Shown here: piece by piece, positions 17,619 to 25,502 of the stretch
How the letters are laid out: each line of letters starts with the position of its first letter
Position numbering within the stretch: the first letter of the stretch is position 1
NCBI GenBank assembly: GCA_964603635.1
Contig: CAZRVH010000003.1
Span: forward strand, 22,402 to 86,401
Length of the DNA stretch: 64,000 nucleotides
Direction: 5' to 3'
DNA from: CAZRVH01 sp964603635
GTDB lineage: Bacteria; Patescibacteriota; Gracilibacteria; Peribacterales; Peribacteraceae
Translations under genes and position numbers: made by a program
The notes under the pieces: generated by a model
The model's input: only the letters and a program-made list of their open reading frames with translations
Told to the model about the DNA's origin: nothing
Database searches by the model: none

Positions 17619-18740
17619 TCAGGCGACATCCGTCTTCTGCGCTCCCAAGGCGGCCTTCTGGACCGTCTTTTGCAGCATGGCCTTTACGCCTTGGTCGAGG
17701 CCGTGCGCCTCCTTGGCGAACTGCGCCTTGGAGAAGTCATCGAGCAGCCACTGGCGATGCGCCAGATACCACTCGACCGTCTTCGTAAGGCTTTGCTCGA
17801 ACGTCTTCGGATACTCGAATCCCATCCCCTTCAACTTCTCTCCGTCCAGCGCATAGCGCAGGTCGTGACCCGGGCGGCTGCCGTGGAAATCAACGAGATC
17901 ATAGTTGAGAGGCTGGCCGACGACCCCGGCGATGAACTGCGCAAGGGTGAGATTATCCACTTCTTTCTCCCCCACGATATTGAACTTATCGCCCGCGATC
18001 ACCGTGCCTTGTTCATGCTGCTTGATAAGGAACATGAGGGCGGCCGCGACGTTACGCGCATGAACGTAGAAACGCGTGCCGGCACGCGTGCGCTCGGGGT
18101 TTCCGTGGATGTAGATCTTCTGCCCAGTAAGCGTGGCGTTGATGACTTTCGGGATGAATTTCTCCGGGTGCTGGCGCTCGCCGAACACGTTCATGGTGTG
18201 CGTGATCATCACCGGCAAGCCGTACGTATTGTAATAGGAATAGCAAAGTTCCTCGCCTCCGGCCTTGGCCGCGGCGTAGGGATTGCTGGACTTGTAGCGG
18301 TCCCACTCCTTGTAGGCGACGCCCTCCGGGGCGGGTCCGAAGACTTCATCCGTGGAGAAGTAATTCATGAGTTCCAATCCGTCGAGCGTGCGGGCGAAGT
18401 CGAGAAGGTTGCACGTGCCCACGACGTTGTCCAAAACGAACTCCATCGGCGCGTCGATGCTGCGGTCCACGTGCGTGCTGGCGGCAAGGTGCAGGATGTA
18501 GTTGACCGGTCCGATACGGTTGGCAACGTACGGGTTGATGGGCGAACGCAGGTCGTGGAAGACGAAGTTGAAACGGTGCTTGTACTGGTCCCAGTTGTCG
18601 ATGTCCGCCAGGCGGTGGATCGTCGACGCGCTGTCGATCTTGCTCAAACCGATGACATGCCAGTCGGTGTGCTTCATGATCGCCTCGACGATGTGGTGGC
18701 CGATGAAACCGTCGGCGCCGGTAAGGAGGACTCGCTTCAT
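17619..18740 (-). CDS. dTDP-glucose 4,6-dehydratase-like SDR
   Basis: A 373-residue extended SDR. Marks: LTGADGFIGHH (NAD loop), STDEVFG with the catalytic Asp-Glu pair seen in RfbB, and YAAAKAGGEEL (Tyr-Lys pair). The length and Thr-Asp-Glu signature fit RfbB, which turns dTDP-glucose into the 4-keto-6-deoxy intermediate of rhamnose. The divergent rfbC-like gene strengthens this; RfbA and RfbD are not in the window. I start at MKRVLLTGADG; upstream residues are not family-like. CDP- or UDP-sugar relatives remain possible. Confidence 0.8.
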   Translation of the reverse strand: MKRVLLTGADGFIGHHIVEAIMKHTDWHVIGLSKIDSASTIHRLADIDNWDQYKHRFNFVFHDLRSPINPYVANRIGPVNYILHLAASTHVDRSIDAPMEFVLDNVVGTCNLLDFARTLDGLELMNYFSTDEVFGPAPEGVAYKEWDRYKSSNPYAAAKAGGEELCYSYYNTYGLPVMITHTMNVFGERQHPEKFIPKVINATLTGQKIYIHGNPERTRAGTRFYVHARNVAAALMFLIKQHEQGTVIAGDKFNIVGEKEVDNLTLAQFIAGVVGQPLNYDLVDFHGSRPGHDLRYALDGEKLKGMGFEYPKTFEQSLTKTVEWYLAHRQWLLDDFSKAQFAKEAHGLDQGVKAMLQKTVQKAALGAQKTDVA

Positions 18741-18796
18741 AGTGATGGGAGTATAGCGGGAGGGATGCGGAAAGGAAGGCTCCAAAGCCTATCTTT

Positions 18797-18825
18797 TTGG
18801 CGTACGGGAGGCAATGGCTTATAGT
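18797..18825 (+). promoter_or_regulatory. Promoter for rfbC-like gene
   Basis: TTGGCG, 17-base spacer, TATAGT, then 8 bases to the ATG. It gives an almost leaderless message. The divergent rfbB-like gene has a TATACT 9 bases before its own start in the same spacer. Confidence 0.5.
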
Positions 18826-18833
18826 ATCTGCCC

Positions 18834-19373
18834 ATGATCTTGAAAGAGACCCCCATCGCCGGCTGCTACGTCCTCGAGCCTGAGTTCATACGGGACAACC
18901 GGGGCTTCTTCGCGCGGATGTACGACGAGAACGAATGGAGGGAAAAGGGCCTGACGCCGATGGGAATACAGCATAATTCATCGATGAGTGTGAAGAAGGG
19001 CACCGTGCGCGGATTCCACTGGCAGATCGCGCCGCACGAACAGGCCAGGGCCGTCCGTTGCACCAAGGGGGCGGTATTCGACGTCTGCGTCGACCTGCGC
19101 AAGGATTCCCCGACCTACGGCAAATGGGTGGCAACGGAGCTGACGGAAGAGAATCACTTCCTCTTCTACATACCCGAAGGCTGCGCCCACGGTTTCCAGA
19201 CGCTGACGGATAATGCCGAGACTTTTTACCCCCTCTCCTATCCCTACGTGAAGGAGGCGGAAGTGGGACTTCGATACGATGATCCGACCATCGGCGTGGA
19301 GTGGCCGCTGGAAGTAACCGAGCTGTCGGAGAAGGACAAGGGTTTGCCGTTTTTGGAAGCATTGGGAAAGTAA
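18834..19373 (+). CDS. rfbC: dTDP-4-dehydrorhamnose 3,5-epimerase
   Basis: A 179-residue cupin-type epimerase. The catalytic histidine is in GTVRGFHWQ (H62), with VFDVCVDLRKDSPTYGKW and the GCAHGFQTL strand also typical. It isomerises C3 and C5 of dTDP-4-keto-6-deoxyglucose on the way to dTDP-L-rhamnose. It is divergent from the RfbB-like gene with promoters in the 93-base spacer. The message has no visible Shine-Dalgarno sequence. Confidence 0.92.
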   Translation: MILKETPIAGCYVLEPEFIRDNRGFFARMYDENEWREKGLTPMGIQHNSSMSVKKGTVRGFHWQIAPHEQARAVRCTKGAVFDVCVDLRKDSPTYGKWVATELTEENHFLFYIPEGCAHGFQTLTDNAETFYPLSYPYVKEAEVGLRYDDPTIGVEWPLEVTELSEKDKGLPFLEALGK

Positions 19374-19384
19374 AGGAAATCAAG

Positions 19385-19446
19385 GCAATCAAAGAAATAA
19401 AGGATAGGTGACCTTTTGCATGTATTACCTTGATTTCGTTGATTGC
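19385..19446. repeat. Degenerate-word hairpin (AAATCAAGG word)
   Basis: Left arm 19385-19403 pairs with 19428-19446 at 17 of 19 positions, with a 24-base loop. The left arm begins 12 bases after the rfbC stop codon. The arm is made of GCAATCAA and GAAATAAAGG variants. Confidence 0.8.
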
Positions 19447-19490
19447 TTACCATCGCAAAAACAACCCCACCCTCTGCTACACTCTTCCCG

Positions 19491-20294
19491 ATGAAACTCT
19501 CCGTCGTCATCCTCCAGACGAACAAACCGCAGGACGTCACCCAATGCCTGGCCGCGCTGTCCAAAGCGACGCTTCCCGTCGAAACGGAGGTGATCGTCCT
19601 GAATAACGGCGGACAACTGGCAAACGACGCCGTGGATCCCGAATCCTACGCGACGCTGAAGAACATCCGCTTCGTCGATCTTCGCCCACGCGGCGGGTAT
19701 ATCGACGGCAATAACTGCGGCTACGCGCTCGCGACGGGCGGGTATATCGCCACGCTGAACCCGGATATCACCGTGCGCGAGGACACGATCGATCTTCTCC
19801 TGAAGCACCTGGAAACGCATCCCGACGTGGGCATCGCCGCCCCCCGGCTGATCTATCCCGACGGCCACGAGCAGGAGAGCGCACGTCCTTTTCCCAACCT
19901 CTTCGAGCTCGTATGGAGGAGGCTGTCGGATCCCAACGGCCGCACCAAGGCACGTATCGCGTTCGGGGAAAAGGAATACGAACCGGTCGACTGGTTCGTG
20001 GGAGCCATGTTCGTCATGACGCGCGCGTGCCTGGAGAAAACGGGCGGGCATGACGGACGTTTTTTCCTCTTCATGTCCGACATCGCGCTCTGCCGGGATA
20101 CCTGGGACATGGGCATGAAAGTGCACCAGTTACGCGATGCGAAGGCTACGCATAACGAATCACGGCTATCGGCCGGCGGCCCCCTTCGGTTCATCACGAA
20201 ATGGACCGGGCGCAAGCACCTCGTCGACGCATTCAAATATTTCTCAAAGTATCTCTTCAGGCCCTTCCCCGCACTTTCCCCATCCGGTACATGA
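19491..20294 (+). CDS. Glycosyltransferase family 2 (rhamnosyltransferase-like)
   Basis: A 267-residue GT-A enzyme starting MKLSVVILQTNKPQDVTQC. VIVLNNGGQ and GNNCGYALATGGYIATLNPDITV form the nucleotide-diphosphate site (the usual DxD appears as NPD), and DWFVGAMFVMTRACLEK is typical of rhamnosyltransferase relatives. TACACT lies 7 bases before the ATG. The stop overlaps the next gene by ATGA, so the two GT2 genes are coupled. A dTDP-rhamnose donor is plausible given adjacent rfb-like genes but not proven. Confidence 0.8.
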   Translation: MKLSVVILQTNKPQDVTQCLAALSKATLPVETEVIVLNNGGQLANDAVDPESYATLKNIRFVDLRPRGGYIDGNNCGYALATGGYIATLNPDITVREDTIDLLLKHLETHPDVGIAAPRLIYPDGHEQESARPFPNLFELVWRRLSDPNGRTKARIAFGEKEYEPVDWFVGAMFVMTRACLEKTGGHDGRFFLFMSDIALCRDTWDMGMKVHQLRDAKATHNESRLSAGGPLRFITKWTGRKHLVDAFKYFSKYLFRPFPALSPSGT

Positions 20295-21250
20295 CCCCGA
20301 CCGTCTCCGTCCTCATGCCGCTGCACAAAGCGAAGCCGGAATACCTCCGGGCGGCGCTCGACTGCGTGTTCGCGCAGACGTTCCAGGATTGGAAGATCAT
20401 CCTCGTCAACGACCCCGTCGACAGAAGCATCATCAATCAGATCCCCGCGTACCTGAAAGATCCGCGCGTGACGTTCGTTCAGGGGGAACGCCCCCGCAGC
20501 ATCGGGCAGAACTGGAACGAGTGCCTGCCGTATGCCGATACGCCCTTCGTGCAGTACCTCTTCTACGACGACCTGTGGGAAGCGGATTATTTGGAAAAAA
20601 TGCTGAAACCCTTCGCGGAGCACCCGACGGTCGGGTTCGTCTCGGGCAACCACACGTACCTGCTGGAAGGCGAATCCCCCGTCGCCGGAATTTACGAGGA
20701 GGTGGAGACGTTCAAGAAAGCGAATATCAAGCCGGGATTCCATGACGGCAAAGAGCTGCTGTATTGGTGGGCGGAGAAGGGCCTGCGCCCGAACATCGTC
20801 GGCGAACCGAGCTTCGTGATGATGCGCAGGGAACTATTCGAAAAAACGGGCCCCTTCCACGAGACGATGCGCCAGTACCTGGACAGCGAATTCTGGGTGC
20901 GATGCCTGCTTGCCGCGGATTGGTACGACCTGCCGGATATCGTGGGCAAGTTCCGCGTGCACGCGGCGGGAACAAGCGCGCAGAACGGATTCGGAGGGAA
21001 AGGCGTTTTCGAACGTTTCGATACCTTCATGATCCTCATGGAACGCGCGCCGGAGACGGAAAAACCGCGGATCAAAGCGGCGCTGCAACACACGTTCGAA
21101 GGAATGATCGGCCGCTATTTCGACTACCGGAAAGAAGGCAGGAAGATCAGCATGGACGGCAGCGGCGAATTCAAGAAATTCTGCATGGAGCATCCGCTGC
21201 TCATCGTGAAGGCGATGGTCGGCTACCTGCTGCGCAGGAAAAAAGCATAG
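20291..21250 (+). CDS. Glycosyltransferase family 2
   Basis: A 319-residue GT-A enzyme starting MTPTVSVLMPLHKAKPEYLRAALD. The family's LAQTFxDWEIIVVDD block appears as FAQTFQDWKIILVND, with RSIGQNWNECLP and FYDDLWEADYLEKM (the metal-binding Asp-Asp). The start overlaps the preceding GT2 stop by four bases. The gene ends just before a perfect 14-bp hairpin shared with the convergent NUDIX gene. Confidence 0.85.
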   Translation: MTPTVSVLMPLHKAKPEYLRAALDCVFAQTFQDWKIILVNDPVDRSIINQIPAYLKDPRVTFVQGERPRSIGQNWNECLPYADTPFVQYLFYDDLWEADYLEKMLKPFAEHPTVGFVSGNHTYLLEGESPVAGIYEEVETFKKANIKPGFHDGKELLYWWAEKGLRPNIVGEPSFVMMRRELFEKTGPFHETMRQYLDSEFWVRCLLAADWYDLPDIVGKFRVHAAGTSAQNGFGGKGVFERFDTFMILMERAPETEKPRIKAALQHTFEGMIGRYFDYRKEGRKISMDGSGEFKKFCMEHPLLIVKAMVGYLLRRKKA

Positions 21251-21252
21251 TG

Positions 21253-21289
21253 AAATCCCACGCCTGCAACATTGCCAGGCGTGGGATTT
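21253..21289. terminator. Bidirectional hairpin between convergent genes
   Basis: AAATCCCACGCCTG at 21253-21266 and its exact reverse complement at 21276-21289 make a perfect 14-bp stem with a 9-base loop. It follows the GT2 stop by two bases and lies 28 bases before the NUDIX stop on the other strand. The T run is short, so the terminator role is inferred from stem strength and position. Confidence 0.7.
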
Positions 21290-21317
21290 AGTGCGAACCC
21301 ATGACGCATCATGAGCT

Positions 21318-22010
21318 CTAGGCTGCTATCAGTTCAGCCAGAAGTCGGGCGATCATCGAGACGGCGAACGCGTCAGCCGACTGCTGCGCCGCCATCTGCC
21401 ACGGGAAGAAGACCATGTGACTGTTTTTCGGCCTCCAGAAGCCGTGTTCCATCGTACCGTCGAGACCTGGAATCAGATCGTCGAATGGCACTTCGACGGA
21501 GAACGTATGCATGCCTTCGTCGTCGTTCGGATCGGCTTCGAAGTACATGCGGTTGCCGTTCAGTGGAACGCCGGGGAGCTTGCGCACCTCGATGTTCCGG
21601 GCCCCGGTTTCCTGCAGGAATTCGCGCTGGCTCGCGGCATCCGGTTTTTCTCCCGGACGCTTGAAGCCGCCGACCGCGCAAGGCCGCATTCCGCCCATGT
21701 TCTGGCGGTCTTCCATGAGCAAACCGATCCAGAGTCCGTTAAGACCCGACGTACCGGTCTCTCGGGCGTAGACAAGAGCGGCGGCTCCGCCACCTCCCGT
21801 CTCCATCCAAGACCATCCGACGCGGCCGTCCGGATCGAGACCGAGACCCATCCGCAACAATCCGTATTTCGATTTGGCCTCGAAGTACGACACACGGGGC
21901 TGAACCTCTGGATGATCCGGATCAACGGGCTGGAACTCGACTTTCGTTTCCCAGATACCTGCCCTTGGATGATCCCTAGGAATCGCGACTATTCGCAACA
22001 AACTTGGCAT
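21318..22010 (-). CDS. NUDIX-fold hydrolase-like protein with a changed metal-site residue
   Basis: A 230-residue protein containing one NUDIX box: GFKRPGE, seven residues, then REFLQETGA. The canonical end is REUxEExGU; here the first Glu of the EE pair is Gln, so metal binding may be reduced or altered. Flanking residues do not tell the substrate. The chosen ATG (MPSLLRIVA) has an AGAGGTG sequence just upstream and a good promoter. The tail (QQSADAFAVSMIARLLAELIAA) is an amphipathic helix. It is an island among glycan genes. Confidence 0.6.
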   Translation of the reverse strand: MPSLLRIVAIPRDHPRAGIWETKVEFQPVDPDHPEVQPRVSYFEAKSKYGLLRMGLGLDPDGRVGWSWMETGGGGAAALVYARETGTSGLNGLWIGLLMEDRQNMGGMRPCAVGGFKRPGEKPDAASQREFLQETGARNIEVRKLPGVPLNGNRMYFEADPNDDEGMHTFSVEVPFDDLIPGLDGTMEHGFWRPKNSHMVFFPWQMAAQQSADAFAVSMIARLLAELIAA

Positions 22011-22096
22011 GACGCACCTCTTCTTCTTGTGACAAAACAACCGACAAAAAAATGAACGCAACATCCGCAATACATCGTGATCGAATGAAGTATAGT

Positions 22097-22124
22097 ATTG
22101 TAGAACTTTATTTTTCTAGGTCAA
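22097..22124 (-). promoter_or_regulatory. Sigma-70 promoter of the NUDIX gene
   Basis: On the reverse strand: TTGACC, 16-base spacer, TACAAT. The predicted leader is about 80 bases with a Shine-Dalgarno-like AGAGGTG, so this message is not leaderless. The -35 box abuts the stop codon of the upstream glycosyltransferase. The spacer is markedly AT-rich. Confidence 0.7.
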
Positions 22125-23180
22125 TTATATGTTTTGATACACCTCCGCGTACCGGGCGGCGATTTCAGGCCAATCATACCCCCTCGCATTCTCCACCCCC
22201 GCCTCCCCCATCTGCTCGCGCAGGGCGTCGTGCTTGAGGAGAACGCCAAGGGCATTGCGTGCGGTCTGCGCGTCATCGGGCGGGATGAGATACCCCGTCA
22301 CGGAATCCTTCACCACGTCCGGGATGCCGCCGACGTTTGTCGCCAGCACCGCACATCCGGCGGCCTGCGCTTCCAGGAACACATTGCCCAGCGCCTCCGA
22401 ACGCGAGAGCCCGCAGAAGATGGAGGCCTGCGCATACTCGTCGAATACCTCGGCGTGTTTCTTCGCCCCGACGAACGTCACGTCATCCTGCAAACCAAGC
22501 GAGCGACTGATCGCCTCCAACTTCTCGCGCTGCGATCCGCCTCCTACGATACGCAGGTGGAAATGCGTGCCATCCTCTTTCAAAATCGAGAGGGCCGCAA
22601 GCAACGTATCCACTCCTTTCATCGGCTCCAGGCGCCCGACGAACAGGATGCGCGCGGGATACTGGCTATTCGACTCCACGGCTTTGCGGATCGCGGCGTA
22701 GTGGATGCCGTTCGGGATGAGCGCCGCGTCTTTGCCAAACTTCTTCGCCCGATTCAGAAGCACCTTGCTGATGACCGTCACCGTGTCCGCGGACCGGTGC
22801 ATCTCCCCCACGAGCAGCGACGTATTCGTGCTCTGGCAGGTCAGGATCCTCTTGGCCTTCGGCACCACCCACACGCAGAACACGAGCGCGAGTCCCGCGA
22901 ACGACTCCAACACCGCATGGACGATATCCGGCTTCAACTTGCGAGCCGCAAACGGCGCGAGGAATGGGAAAAGCCACTTGTCGAAAGCGAATCCCAAGCC
23001 GACGCGCACCACGGGAATGCCGTTGATCGTATCGTTCGTGGGAAGATCCGAGCGCAGGCGGGCCGTGATGATGGTGAAATCAAAACGTTCCTTCAGGAGG
23101 GGCGGCACCTCCTCCACGCATGCCTCGGCCCCGCTGCGGAACGGACTCAGGAATGCCGACAGTATGACGATCTTCTTCAT
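22125..23180 (-). CDS. Glycosyltransferase family 4
   Basis: A 351-residue GT-B enzyme starting MKKIVILSAFLSPFRSGAEACVEEV. The donor half has IPNGIHYA, ILFVGRLEPMKGVDTLL, LRIVGGGSQREKLE and CGLSRSEALGNVFLEAQAAG, where the catalytic-type Glu is in SEALGNVFLEA. A second GT lies 10 bases upstream in the same direction, so they form a pair. Confidence 0.88.
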   Translation of the reverse strand: MKKIVILSAFLSPFRSGAEACVEEVPPLLKERFDFTIITARLRSDLPTNDTINGIPVVRVGLGFAFDKWLFPFLAPFAARKLKPDIVHAVLESFAGLALVFCVWVVPKAKRILTCQSTNTSLLVGEMHRSADTVTVISKVLLNRAKKFGKDAALIPNGIHYAAIRKAVESNSQYPARILFVGRLEPMKGVDTLLAALSILKEDGTHFHLRIVGGGSQREKLEAISRSLGLQDDVTFVGAKKHAEVFDEYAQASIFCGLSRSEALGNVFLEAQAAGCAVLATNVGGIPDVVKDSVTGYLIPPDDAQTARNALGVLLKHDALREQMGEAGVENARGYDWPEIAARYAEVYQNI

Positions 23181-23187
23181 AAAAAAT

Positions 23188-23219
23188 GTGTCATGGTGAG
23201 CTCGTCGAATCCATGGCAC
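23188..23219. repeat. Palindrome of the GTGTCATGG family, read into a gene end
   Basis: GTGTCATGG (23188-23196) pairs with CCATGGCAC (23211-23219) at 8 of 9; the loop is TGAGCTCGTCGAAT. Read on the reverse strand it encodes the C-terminal MDSTSSP and the stop of the next glycosyltransferase. Related copies lie at 51551-51635. Confidence 0.75.
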
Positions 23220-24342
23220 TTCCTTCGAAAAGCTCGCGATACAACTTCCCTACCTTCTCCCATCCGAACTCCGTTTCGATTCTCTTTCGGGCCTCTTCAC
23301 CCATCGCCTTGCGCTTCGCAGGATCATCGAGCAAGCGCTTCAGGTGCGAACGCAACGCTTCGCGATCCCCCGCGGGGAACAGGAAGCCGGAGATGCCGTT
23401 TTGAATCAGGAATCGGTTGCCGCCGACATCGGACACCACGGGCGCGCAGCCGCTCGCCATGGCCTCCATGACGGCGTTGCTGAGCCCCTCGCTGTAACTG
23501 GCCAGCGCGAAGATATCGGTCGCGGCCAGGACATCCGGCACGTCATCGCGCAGCCCCAGGAAGTGCACCTGCTTCTCGTACTGCCGCACGAGCGGATTGC
23601 CCTCTTCGTAATTGCCGGCGACCTGCACCTTCAGGCCCGGATACTCCTCGGTCAACGGGGCGGCCGCTGCCAGAAAATCATCCACCCCCTTCACGGACTC
23701 CAGGCGCCCGACGTACGTAATAACGACTTGTTCCGCTTCCCCTTCTCCCTGCTCCCTTTTCCCATATCCCTTCTCATCGATCCCCGTTGGCACCACACGA
23801 CTCTTTCCCTTGATACCCAAAATACGCAGCAGCCCCTCCGGCTGCGGATGGAAGAACACGACGTTTTTGGCGCAGGCCAGGATGAGCCATCCGAACGTCC
23901 ATGCATAGATGCGTGCGGCGAGCTTCGGGACGAACCCGCGCGGCCACCACGTCATACCCACCAAGGCGTCCGTAATGACGGTGATCCTGTGCCCCGCGAG
24001 TGTCAGCGGAATCACTGATAGCGATGTCCAGAAGAGCAGCTTGTTGCACACGATGATGTCGGGCTTCTCTTCTTTGACAATTCGTTTGACCATTCCCGAA
24101 AATCCAAACGCGATACCGTAATTCCAGGGATCGGGAAGGAAAAAATCCGCCTTCCGATAAATCCGAAGCGTCTCCGAAACATTGTCCATTGTTAATTGTC
24201 CATTGTCCATTCCCTCTTCCCCCATGCACGCCACCACCACGCGATAGCCCAGTCGCTGCCAGAGTTCCGCGAGCTTGTAGGAGCTCACCATCCAGCGGTG
24301 CGGCTCTTTCCAATACGGGCTGATGAGCAGGATGGTTTTCAT
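23191..24342 (-). CDS. Glycosyltransferase family 4 carrying repeat-derived insertions
   Basis: A 383-residue GT-B enzyme starting MKTILLISPYWKEPHRW. The donor half shows VPTGIDE, ITYVGRLESVKGVDDFL, VQVAGNYEEGN and SYSEGLSNAVMEAMASG. Three segments come from repeats rather than from the family: residues 44-54 (MDNGQLTMDNV, words of AATGGACA), residues 191-205 (KGYGKREQGEGEAEQ, words of GGGAAA) and the C-terminal MDSTSSP from a palindrome. The first two fall in loops: after the second beta strand and in the linker between the two Rossmann domains. The frame is kept, so the enzyme is probably active. Confidence 0.85.
   Translation of the reverse strand: MKTILLISPYWKEPHRWMVSSYKLAELWQRLGYRVVVACMGEEGMDNGQLTMDNVSETLRIYRKADFFLPDPWNYGIAFGFSGMVKRIVKEEKPDIIVCNKLLFWTSLSVIPLTLAGHRITVITDALVGMTWWPRGFVPKLAARIYAWTFGWLILACAKNVVFFHPQPEGLLRILGIKGKSRVVPTGIDEKGYGKREQGEGEAEQVVITYVGRLESVKGVDDFLAAAAPLTEEYPGLKVQVAGNYEEGNPLVRQYEKQVHFLGLRDDVPDVLAATDIFALASYSEGLSNAVMEAMASGCAPVVSDVGGNRFLIQNGISGFLFPAGDREALRSHLKRLLDDPAKRKAMGEEARKRIETEFGWEKVGKLYRELFEGSAMDSTSSP
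23731..23775. repeat. GGGAAA-word repeat inside a glycosyltransferase gene
   Basis: On the coding strand the word runs ATGGGAAAAGGGAG, then CAGGGAGAAGGGG. The first 14 bases also occur in the YebC gene. Only the purine arm (relative to the gene) is present; no matching arm is visible nearby. It is translated as KGYGKREQGEGEAEQ. Confidence 0.75.
24181..24213. repeat. AATGGACA-word repeat inside the same glycosyltransferase gene
   Basis: On the forward strand: ATTGTCCATTG, TTAATTGTC, CATTGTCCATT, four variants of one word in a row. It is translated as MDNGQLTMDNV. It is low in GC compared with the surrounding gene. Confidence 0.75.
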
Positions 24343-24349
24343 GTAACGA

Positions 24350-24401
24350 GTTGGTAGTGGGTAGTTGGTAGGATGCGCGCTACAACCTACAGCCTACAAA
24401 C
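24350..24401. repeat. Degenerate-word hairpin (GTAGGTT word) supplying a stop codon
   Basis: Left arm 24350-24372 (GTTGGTAGTGGGTAGTTGG and on), right arm 24380-24401 (CTACAACCTACAGCC and on). The TAG stop of the DUF2304 gene lies within the right arm, so the repeat covers the gene end. Confidence 0.75.
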
Positions 24402-24756
24402 TTTCCTCTGGCTTCTCGCCCTCCAAACCCGCCTCCCTCAATGCAATCGCCCTGATCATCTTCGTCTGTCGCTGTTCCAATTCCTCCAGGCGGATGATCA
24501 TGTAGAAGATCATGAAGAACAGGATGCCGATGGACGTGACGAGGATGGCGTTCACCTGGCTCTTGATGCCCGTGATGACCGTGAGGTAGGAAACGATGTC
24601 CGGCTCGAACGCGATGCCCGCGATGGAGCCCCAGAAGAGCGTCCACAGGATCGCCTCCCATACGGTCTTTTTGCGTCGGCGCGCAAGGGTCCAGGCATAG
24701 ACGATCGCGACCAGTGACAGCAGGGGGACGATGATTTGGTAAGGAGTGAGAGACAT
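24394..24756 (-). CDS. DUF2304 small membrane protein, partner of GT2
   Basis: A 120-residue protein with three hydrophobic segments (about 7-23, 34-50 and 70-88) and a charged C-terminal tail (EELEQRQTKMIRAI). The pattern fits DUF2304, a small membrane family usually next to polyprenyl-phosphate GT2 enzymes, as here (77-base gap to the GT2 gene on the same strand). I infer it anchors or helps that transferase. The last codons and stop derive from a degenerate-word repeat. Confidence 0.75.
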   Translation of the reverse strand: MSLTPYQIIVPLLSLVAIVYAWTLARRRKKTVWEAILWTLFWGSIAGIAFEPDIVSYLTVITGIKSQVNAILVTSIGILFFMIFYMIIRLEELEQRQTKMIRAIALREAGLEGEKPEESL

Positions 24757-24760
24757 CTTG

Positions 24761-24835
24761 AGGATTAGGATTAGGGGTGGAAACGAAACTTCAGTTGCAC
24801 ACTCACGTCTTTGCCCTACTCCTAATCCTACTCCT
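24761..24835. repeat. Degenerate-word hairpin (GGATTAGG word)
   Basis: AGGATTAGGATTAGG... at 24761-24780 pairs with 24814-24835 at about 18 of 20. The right arm runs into the TAG stop of the GT2 gene. The same word makes the hairpin at 39461-39542. Confidence 0.8.
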
Positions 24836-25502
24836 ATCGCAAAAAAGACCTCAACAAAATCTTGAACGCCGTCCGCACCCCGTTAGCAAAGGACTGTCCT
24901 TTTGCCAGGGAATAGTCGGAATAGACGACTTTCGTGGGAACGGCCTCCACGCGCCAGCGGTGGCGGGCAGCCTCACCCACCATCTCGGTGCAAAACTCGA
25001 AGCCGCTCATCTTCAACTCCACGTCCTTCACCGCCTTGGGGCCGAGCGCCTTGAACCCGCATTGGCTGTCGGACAGCCACTTGCCCGTCGCCAGCAGCGT
25101 GACGACGTTACCGATCATGTTGAATGCGCGGCGCACGGCGGGGATGGAATTCTTGCGCGCAAACCTATCCGCAAAGGAAGCATCCGCCTCCCCGTTTTGG
25201 ATGGGCGCGAGGAGCAAGGGAATGTCGGCGGGATTGTGCTGTTCGTCGGCGTCGATCGTGACGATGATGTCGGCGCCTTTCTGCCTCGCGGCCTCGATAC
25301 CCGTCATGGTGGCCGCGCCCGCGCCGCAATTGCCCATATGGGAAACGACGGTCGCGCCCGCGGCACGCGCTTTTTCAGCCGTGCCATCGGAGGAACCGTC
25401 GTCCACGACGATCACTTCCTCCGCGTAGGGACGCACCTTTTCCACCACGCCGGTTATGCGCGTGGCTTCGTTATACGCCGGTACGACGACCATCACGCGC
25501 AT
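24834..25502 (-). CDS. Polyprenyl-phosphate glycosyltransferase (DPM1-like GT2)
   Basis: A 222-residue GT2 enzyme starting MRVMVVVPAYNEATRITGVV. VVDDGSSDGT, then TIDADEQHNP (metal-binding DAD) are characteristic; QCGFKALG and VPTKVVYSDYSLAKG are typical of the DPM1/GtrB group that makes polyprenyl-phosphate sugars. No C-terminal membrane helices are present, which fits use of the DUF2304 protein as membrane partner. Its start shares one base with the stop of the giant membrane protein (TGATG). Confidence 0.85.
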   Translation of the reverse strand: MRVMVVVPAYNEATRITGVVEKVRPYAEEVIVVDDGSSDGTAEKARAAGATVVSHMGNCGAGAATMTGIEAARQKGADIIVTIDADEQHNPADIPLLLAPIQNGEADASFADRFARKNSIPAVRRAFNMIGNVVTLLATGKWLSDSQCGFKALGPKAVKDVELKMSGFEFCTEMVGEAARHRWRVEAVPTKVVYSDYSLAKGQSFANGVRTAFKILLRSFLR

